Assembly: GCA_035263725.1 (NCBI GenBank)
Contig: DATFRC010000048.1
Span: 1-6,251, forward strand
Direction: 5' to 3'
Source of the DNA: DASXRA01 sp035263725
Lineage (GTDB): Bacteria; Actinomycetota; Actinomycetes; Mycobacteriales; Jatrophihabitantaceae
Length of the DNA: 6,251 nucleotides
The notes under the pieces were generated by a model. It made no database searches, was not told the origin of the DNA, and saw nothing but the letters and a program-made list of their open reading frames with translations. Position 1 is the stretch's first letter. Every line of letters starts with the position of its first letter. Below are positions 6,103 to 6,251 of this stretch, piece after piece. The position numbers were made by a program, and so were the translations under genes.

Positions 6103-6251
6103 GTGGCGTTCACGCGCGAGTCTGTGCCGGACCTGGCCGGACGAACCGCTGTGGTCACCGGCGCGAACGGGGGTTTGGGTCTGCAAACCGCGAAGGTGTT
6201 TGCGGGCAAGGGCGCCTGCGTGCTCATGGCGGTTCGCGACCAGGCGAAAGC
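6103..6251 (+). CDS. Short-chain dehydrogenase/reductase, N-terminal part (3' truncated by window)
   Basis: The frame encodes 49 complete residues before the window ends. After a short lead (AFTRESVPDLAGRTAVV) it has the Rossmann-fold cofactor motif TGANGGLG at about residues 19-26, matching the TGxxxGxG signature of classical NAD(P)-dependent SDR oxidoreductases. It continues QTAKVFAGKGACVLMAVRD, where the second beta strand ends in an Arg that in many SDRs favours NADP(H). That cofactor preference is an inference. The catalytic Tyr-x-x-x-Lys is beyond the edge, so substrate and subtype cannot be given. The start is uncertain: GTG 6103 puts the glycine motif at a usual distance but has only GGGG 2 nt upstream, while an in-frame GTG at 6088 with GGA a few nt upstream would add five residues. 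It is divergent from malQ. Confidence 0.88.
   Translation, partial: MAFTRESVPDLAGRTAVVTGANGGLGLQTAKVFAGKGACVLMAVRDQAK

Overview
The window is G+C-rich DNA with strong G/C preference at third codon positions, GTG starts and AAGGAG-type ribosome binding sites. The gene families (NarL/LuxR response regulator, MMPL transporter, actinobacterial PAC2 protein, MalQ with a long N-terminal region) point to the chromosome of an actinomycete (Actinomycetota). I cannot name the genus. There are no insertion sequences, phage genes, CRISPR arrays, tRNAs or rRNAs, so it reads as ordinary chromosomal sequence.

Left part (1-2650): the 3' end of a NarL/LuxR-type response regulator is followed by a compact hairpin terminator (266-285). 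A complete 740-residue MMPL/RND-type membrane transporter follows on the same strand (371-2593). It ends at a strong 14-bp hairpin (2610-2642) that also serves the convergent gene beyond it.

Middle part (2658-3923): a PAC2-family protein on the minus strand (2658-3569) is divergent from a small acidic 66-residue protein on the plus strand (3723-3923). The 153-nt region between them holds a long-range inverted repeat that places the same motif, ACTGGAGG-(0-2 nt)-CCTCG, 15-17 nt upstream of both start codons. The small protein carries two copies of the motif DLxYDLAH[E/D] and is not one I recognise. Its last nine codons, including the stop, overlap the end of malQ tail to tail.

Right part (3897-6251): malQ, a 4-alpha-glucanotransferase (amylomaltase) with all GH77 catalytic motifs intact, lies on the minus strand. 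Divergent from it is the 5' end of a short-chain dehydrogenase/reductase, cut by the window edge.

Functionally this is a set of mostly unrelated housekeeping or accessory genes rather than one pathway. Two local links are plausible: response regulator to MMPL transporter, and co-control of the PAC2 and small-protein genes. The best candidate for something undescribed is the small repeat protein with its shared-motif divergent promoter region. No complete new multi-gene system is evident.
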